10,764 nucleotides of DNA from Acidobacteriota bacterium (lineage in GTDB: Bacteria > Acidobacteriota > Holophagae > Thermotomaculales > Thermotomaculaceae). The notes beneath the pieces are model-generated. The model did no database searches. It was not told the DNA's origin and worked only from the letters and a program-made list of their open reading frames with translations. Below are positions 6,652-10,764 of this stretch, piece after piece (the first letter of the stretch is position 1; every line of letters begins with the position of its first letter). The translations under genes and the position numbers were made by a program. Location of the stretch: assembly GCA_015487755.1 (NCBI GenBank), contig WFPG01000158.1, forward strand, positions 1 to 10,764, read 5' to 3'.

Positions 6652-9600
6652 TTATTCTTTACCGACAAGAGAAAACATAAATGTTCTGTCAAGATCCCCA
6701 CTTACTTCTATGGCAATAACAGGGATATCAGACTGGTAAACAATGTAATCGGAGGCTTCAATTTCAATATCGGTAAAAAAGTCTTTTACTACAGCTTTAA
6801 ACCTCTGCTTTGCACCTAATTGAATATTATTACTTGCTTTTACAGTTCCGTCTGATGCAATAAGGCTAACAGTTATATTAGCCTCCTGGCTTGAGGGATT
6901 GGTAATAGCAATGCCGTTCCAATAATTTTCACCTGTAATTATTTCCGGTAAATAACCTTTTGTTGTGGCTATGGCAGGCAAAGAATAACCGCAAATTCCG
7001 CTTGCAACCGTTCCGTATAGTTCAATACCGAATATTTCCCTATCTGAACGGATTATTCCCCATTCGGCACTTCCGTACGCATCCCCGAATAAATCCTCTG
7101 CAAGGCCTTTTAATTTCGTTCCTGCAGGTATAACAAGGTTTACAGTATCAACAAGGATTCCGTCTTTTGTGTACAAGTCTACCGAAAGATTGGCATCTTC
7201 ACTGTTAGGGTTCACTATGGCAAATCCTGTCCAGAAAATATCAGTTTCTTCCGGGATGTGGGGAATAAAAAGCGTCATGCTCCCGCTTGCTTGCAATTCA
7301 ACTCCAGCTCCATCTGTATTGTTGTGCTGAAAAATTTCAAATCCGCTTAGTGATTGAGTGCCTCCTAAAGGATTGTTAGTAACAGATTCTACCGTTCCCC
7401 ATGTCTTTGTCTCATCAATTTGAGTTCCTAATGCTTCTTCCAGATTAACAACAGTAGAAAATTGAGAAATTGAATATCGTTGCTCTTCTGTATTAACTTT
7501 TACACTTAAATCTGTAGATTGAAGGGATGAAACAAACATACTTGTTTCCCAGTAATCCGTCTCTTCAGCTATGTGAGGGATATACAATTTCCCGCTTAAT
7601 TGTGGAAGAAGATATGCTGTCATCTGCCCCGTATCTGTAATAACTTTAACTTGCGTCAACACATAGTTGTCAACCTTCATCTTTGCATATGAGTTATTGT
7701 TTGAGTTATAAGTAGAAGGGTTAAAAATAAACTTGCCTTTCGGTTCAATAGTATAATTTTGAGTTTCTGCATTGTTGCCGCTATCATCAAAATAATCTAT
7801 TTGAAGATTAAGGGGTTCATCCGACTCATTGACAATATTTGTAATGTAATTGGTTATATTCAAACCTTTGTTTTTCGCGGAATTTTGAACCGGGATAGGA
7901 ATAACCATATTGTAATTTTCATTCTTTGCTATAGAAATCACCGTATCCTGTCCAGTGTTATCCTTCAAAATTGCGGTAGATCTCTGTCCTTCATCGTCCA
8001 CCACTGTCACGCTTATACTGTAAATATCAGGTTTTGTAAAAGTATAATTACAACTTGCAGTTGAAGTAATTACTGTATCAGAATATTGGCTCCCGTTTAT
8101 GTTCCAAATATATTGAACAATTTCCCCGCCGTCTGGGTCATACGCTTCACAATTAAAAAGCACTTCTACAGGCAAAGTCTGGCTTATATTGTCGGCTATT
8201 GCACTTGTAATTATAGGAGACAATGAATCTGCAAAGGTAGCATGAATTGTATGATTTGAATCTACATTCTGAAATGTATAACTATCCACCCTACCAACAG
8301 AGACATCATCAACCAAAACATCCAGAATAAAATAGCCATCGTCAGGAGTGATAGTAAATGTCGCATCGTCTCCTGCATTAACCACAACATCTCCTGATGG
8401 AGAAATAGTTCCGTTTTCACCTGCAGTAGCCGTTATAGTGTAAGAATCTGCCCCAAATTTAGCCTCTATAGTATGGTTCCTTGAAACACCTGAAAAAGTA
8501 TAACTATTTACAACCCCTACACTTACCCCGTCAACCAAAACATCACTTATGTGGTAATCGGTATCAGGAGTTATAGTAAAAGTAGCATCCGAGCCTGCTT
8601 GTACTGTTACTTCCCCGTTAGGCGAAATAGTTCCACCCTGTCCAGCTGTAGCCGTAATTTTGCACCATTTTACAAATTTAACAGCAAAAGTATCAGAGGT
8701 GTTGTATGTGTCATCATAAGCCCATTCAGTAGCAGGAAAATCAGATGACTGAGTTTGTCCCATTACCCATATATTACCGGAAGAATCCTCAGCAATACCA
8801 AATCCATTATCATCTCCGCTACCTCCAAGAAAACTTGAATAAACCAAACCTGTTCCTGAAAAATTCATTTCAGTAACAAAGCAATCGTAGGTTCCGCCGT
8901 TAAATGTTTTGTCGTAAGCATCTGAGGTGGTAGGAAAATCAGTAGAAGAAGTATAGCCTGTTAAATAAACATTACTTGCCGTATCAATAGCAATATCTCT
9001 ATTTATTTCTTCTCCGCTTCCTCCTATCAATGTAGCAAAATCAACACCGGAACCGTCGGAAGCTAATTTAATAACAAAAACATCGTTGCTTCCACTCAAG
9101 GTTGAGTCATATGCCCCGGTAGTTACGGGAAAATCGGAAGAATTAGTATCCCCGGAAACAATAACATTCCCCGAACTGTTCACCGCTATACAATGAGGTC
9201 TAACTCTCTCATCTCCACTTCCGCCTAAAAAAGTTGAATAGACAAGGCTTGCTCCGTCGGTACTAAATTTTGTAACAAACCCGTCATATGTTCCGCCTCC
9301 AAATGTTTCACTGTATGCCCCGCTTGTTGTCGGAAAATCAGAAGAAGATGTATAACCTGAAATATAAGAATAACCAGCACTATCAACCGAAACTGAATTT
9401 GCCAAATCATCTCCGCTCCCTGCAAGAAAGGTTGAATACACAAGGGCTGTCCCTGTTGAGTTAATCTTTGTAACAAATCCGTCATATGTTCCGCCAATAA
9501 AGGTTTCATTGTAGGCACCTGAGGTTACAGGAAAGTCGGAAGATTTTGTATACCCTGTTATATAGGCATTTCCCGAACTATCAATAGCAATGGAATATGC

Positions 9601-10764
9601 ATAATCAATTGAAGAGCCACCAATAAAAGTTGAAAATTCCAATGCCGTACCGTCGGGATTAAGCTTTGTAATAAAAATATCAAAACTCCCGTTAGAGGAT
9701 TCATCATACGCTCCGTTTGTTACGGGAAAGTCTGATGAACCTGTATATCCTGTTACATAAACCGCACCGGAAGAATCAACTACAACATCTTCCCCGTAAT
9801 CACTTCCGGTACCGCCGATAAAGGTTGAATATATTAAATCCGAACCGTCAGGGTTAAATTTGGTAACAAAAACATCATAATTTCCTCCAATATATGATTC
9901 ACCGTATACACCGCTGGTAGTCGGGAAATCAGAAGAATTGGTGTAACCTGAAACATAAATATATCCGTTTGAATCAACAGCCATACTTAAACCGCTTTCC
10001 GTTCCGCTTCCACCGAGAAATGTCCCCCAACTGAACACAGGGTCTATAACAAGAGGTTTTGATTTATCGTAGTCTCCTAATATAAAAGAATACCTACCGT
10101 TATCAAGAACTCTAAAAGCCGCCTCAACCTCTTTCCTTTTTCCTTCTATTTCTTGAAATGCATAAGGCTTACTTATACGCAGTTGAATATTTTCAAGAAC
10201 TGCAATTAAATTCCCCTGTTCATCAATATGTACCGAAGTTGCCCCGGTTTCCATTACTATATCTTCAGGGTTTGAATACGGCTTTAACAATACTCTGTAC
10301 TCAAGCCTGTCTAAATAACCTATGTACTCAATGTCTATTCCATTCCATACTTCCGGATACACCAATTTCCTGTAAACGGGAATGCTTCTCTGCCAATTCT
10401 CTTTCTTTCCAACAAAAAAGTTTGCCTTTGCTTTTGTAGGTTCTTTTAAAATAGGGGTTACGGCCTTTGATTTTTTTGCAGTATTTTGAATAAACCCCAA
10501 CCCCATTACCGCAACTTTAATACTGTCACTGTTATCATTCCTGACTTTAAGGCCTTTTGAATCTTTGTTATCTCTTCTACTAAACCTTTCCTCCTTTTCA
10601 ATTTTTAACGGCACCCCTAAGAAAACGCCGTTAGGAGTAAACAAAATTTTTCCATTTTTGGTTTGCACAAAAGCCACAATTTCGTCTCCGCTCTTATTCA
10701 TATTTTTATTTTTACTTGTAACTATTTTTTGCGGTACAAAATAAGAGGGAGCATATTTTAATAC
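6652..10764 (-). CDS. Very large probable exported protein: N-terminal beta domain, SBBP seven-unit beta-propeller, InlB-B-like repeats, PKD-like domain, four C-terminal modules; 5' end beyond the window
   Basis: The frame is open from the right edge to the TAA at 6652: 1370 visible residues, numbered here from codon 10764-10762. The ATG at 10701 has no ribosome binding site, and the 21 codons before it continue the domain, so the true start and any signal peptide lie outside. Residues 1-242 resemble the domain that precedes SBBP propellers (ILFTPNGVFL, then VYRKLVYPEVWNGIDIEYIG and LEYRVLLKP near 130-161). Residues 243-697 hold seven SBBP repeats, 703-844 two InlB-B-like repeats, 847-932 a PKD-like domain (EAYDPDGGEIVQYIW), and 949-1370 four related modules. 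No enzyme active site, LPXTG motif or terminal membrane anchor is seen. It is likely secreted or surface-located, for adhesion or scaffolding; the function is unknown. It is followed by its own terminator. Confidence 0.9.
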   Translation of the reverse strand, partial: VLKYAPSYFVPQKIVTSKNKNMNKSGDEIVAFVQTKNGKILFTPNGVFLGVPLKIEKEERFSRRDNKDSKGLKVRNDNSDSIKVAVMGLGFIQNTAKKSKAVTPILKEPTKAKANFFVGKKENWQRSIPVYRKLVYPEVWNGIDIEYIGYLDRLEYRVLLKPYSNPEDIVMETGATSVHIDEQGNLIAVLENIQLRISKPYAFQEIEGKRKEVEAAFRVLDNGRYSFILGDYDKSKPLVIDPVFSWGTFLGGSGTESGLSMAVDSNGYIYVSGYTNSSDFPTTSGVYGESYIGGNYDVFVTKFNPDGSDLIYSTFIGGTGSDYGEDVVVDSSGAVYVTGYTGSSDFPVTNGAYDESSNGSFDIFITKLNPDGTALEFSTFIGGSSIDYAYSIAIDSSGNAYITGYTKSSDFPVTSGAYNETFIGGTYDGFVTKINSTGTALVYSTFLAGSGDDLANSVSVDSAGYSYISGYTSSSDFPTTSGAYSETFGGGTYDGFVTKFSTDGASLVYSTFLGGSGDERVRPHCIAVNSSGNVIVSGDTNSSDFPVTTGAYDSTLSGSNDVFVIKLASDGSGVDFATLIGGSGEEINRDIAIDTASNVYLTGYTSSTDFPTTSDAYDKTFNGGTYDCFVTEMNFSGTGLVYSSFLGGSGDDNGFGIAEDSSGNIWVMGQTQSSDFPATEWAYDDTYNTSDTFAVKFVKWCKITATAGQGGTISPNGEVTVQAGSDATFTITPDTDYHISDVLVDGVSVGVVNSYTFSGVSRNHTIEAKFGADSYTITATAGENGTISPSGDVVVNAGDDATFTITPDDGYFILDVLVDDVSVGRVDSYTFQNVDSNHTIHATFADSLSPIITSAIADNISQTLPVEVLFNCEAYDPDGGEIVQYIWNINGSQYSDTVITSTASCNYTFTKPDIYSISVTVVDDEGQRSTAILKDNTGQDTVISIAKNENYNMVIPIPVQNSAKNKGLNITNYITNIVNESDEPLNLQIDYFDDSGNNAETQNYTIEPKGKFIFNPSTYNSNNNSYAKMKVDNYVLTQVKVITDTGQMTAYLLPQLSGKLYIPHIAEETDYWETSMFVSSLQSTDLSVKVNTEEQRYSISQFSTVVNLEEALGTQIDETKTWGTVESVTNNPLGGTQSLSGFEIFQHNNTDGAGVELQASGSMTLFIPHIPEETDIFWTGFAIVNPNSEDANLSVDLYTKDGILVDTVNLVIPAGTKLKGLAEDLFGDAYGSAEWGIIRSDREIFGIELYGTVASGICGYSLPAIATTKGYLPEIITGENYWNGIAITNPSSQEANITVSLIASDGTVKASNNIQLGAKQRFKAVVKDFFTDIEIEASDYIVYQSDIPVIAIEVSGDLDRTFMFSLVGKE
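6655..7920 (-). repeat. Four related C-terminal modules of about 100-109 residues
   Basis: Modules at residues 949-1057, 1059-1162, 1163-1269 and 1270-1370. The last three open with a short hydrophobic-Pro motif (LYIPHIAEETDYW, LFIPHIPEETDIFW, GYLPEIITGENYW), then an NPxSxxANxxVxL strand, a DG turn, a hydrophobic strand ending in G-x-K, a D-L/F-F segment and a final strand such as FGIELYG or IAIEVSG. The first module is the most divergent (VIPIPVQN, DYFDDSG). An Ig-like or jelly-roll beta-sandwich is likely. I recognise similar sequence styles in other bacterial secreted proteins but cannot name a family. Confidence 0.65.
7969..8226 (-). other. PKD-like (polycystic kidney disease) Ig-fold domain within the large protein
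   Basis: Residues about 847-932 contain EAYDPDGGEIVQYIWNING followed by CNYTFTKPDIYSISVTVVDDEGQ. This is the DPDG-x-I-x-x-Y-x-W and YTF-x-x-P-x-x-Y-x-V-x-V-x-V-x-D-x-x-G pattern of PKD domains. Such domains are extracellular spacers or ligand-binding modules. One copy is present, between the InlB-like pair and the C-terminal modules. Confidence 0.8.
8233..8658 (-). repeat. Two InlB-B-repeat-like domains in tandem
   Basis: Residues 703-770 and 775-844 of the large protein are two copies, 72 residues apart, of an ITATAGxxGTISPxG ... AGxDATFTITPDxxY ... VLVDxVSVGxVxSYTF ... NHTIxAxF pattern. This is the divergent InlB B-repeat type (beta-grasp fold) found in many bacterial surface proteins as a spacer or binding unit. 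The two copies are very similar, so this looks like an internal duplication. Confidence 0.8.
8674..10038 (-). repeat. Seven SBBP beta-propeller repeats (about 198 bp period)
   Basis: Each unit has a YSTFLGGSG-like strand and a DSSGNxYVTGYTxSSDFP core. SSDFP (STDFP once) recurs at residues 277, 343, 408, 474, 542, 607 and 673, a spacing of 65-68 residues. The GGSG-type motif also occurs seven times (from 246 to 642). Seven copies fit one closed seven-bladed propeller, which is what the SBBP (seven-bladed beta-propeller) family name describes. Unit 4 has LAGSG and unit 3 GGSS instead of GGSG, and unit 6 has DTASN in place of DSSGN. Some DNA identity persists between units: an exact 17 bp stretch at 9281-9297 recurs 198 bp away at 9479-9495. 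Confidence 0.9.

Noticed and set aside
9225..9518. An open frame of 97 codons on the minus strand, out of register with the large gene
   Set aside because: It lies wholly inside the SBBP repeat region. Its repeated composition (for example PLLAEHMTDLLQ and LEAEHMTGLLQ) only reflects the underlying 198 bp repeats read in another frame.
8674..10038. Regularly spaced similar sequences that might suggest a CRISPR array
   Set aside because: The period is about 198 bp, the units are imperfect, and they are coding with protein-level conservation (SBBP repeats). There are no short identical repeats with unique spacers.
1..10764. Defence system, mobile element or prophage, tRNA or rRNA
   Set aside because: All coding space is accounted for by metabolic, ribosome-modification and surface-protein genes. 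The only non-coding stretch above 100 bp (6493-6651) holds a terminator and a probable promoter region. No transposase, integrase, terminal repeats or tRNA-like cloverleaf was seen.

Overview
This window comes from a moderately AT-rich bacterial chromosome, and every gene in it is read from the minus strand. AGA and AGG are common arginine codons, most clearly in the phosphorylase gene. Ribosome binding sites are of the GAGG/GAGGTG type. The large repeat protein has an architecture (a domain of the kind that precedes SBBP propellers, an SBBP propeller, a PKD-like domain, C-terminal Ig-like modules) that I associate with Gram-negative, often anaerobic or thermophilic lineages such as Acidobacteriota-like or deltaproteobacterial groups. 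That placement is a low-confidence inference.

Layout, in transcription order from right to left. From 10764 to 6652 runs one very large gene whose 5' end lies beyond the right edge. It encodes a probable exported protein: an N-terminal beta domain, a seven-unit SBBP beta-propeller, two InlB-B-like repeats, one PKD-like domain and four related C-terminal modules of about 105 residues. A strong intrinsic terminator at 6613-6637 closes it. The intergenic stretch 6493-6612 holds a possible promoter and small inverted repeats. From 6492 to the left edge lies a compact five-gene unit: two adjacent acyl-CoA dehydrogenases, tlyA (S4-domain rRNA 2'-O-methyltransferase), nadK (NAD kinase) and glgP (short-form alpha-glucan phosphorylase, cut by the left edge just before its stop). 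Junctions are 2 nt, 1 nt, an 11 nt overlap and 10 nt, so the genes are very probably co-transcribed and translationally coupled.

How the genes fit together: the two flavin dehydrogenases would carry out the first oxidation of fatty or branched-chain acyl-CoA breakdown (or the reverse, in fermentation). NAD kinase makes NADP, and the phosphorylase releases glucose-1-phosphate from storage glucan. TlyA matures the ribosome. The tlyA-nadK pairing is common in bacteria. Its placement between acyl-CoA dehydrogenases and glgP is the less usual part. No electron-transfer flavoprotein, thiolase or other beta-oxidation partner is visible here.

I found no tRNA, rRNA, CRISPR array, insertion sequence, phage gene or defence system. 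The most interesting parts are the modular repeat protein, especially its C-terminal four-fold module, the mixed operon, and a terminator-like hairpin inside the tlyA coding region.
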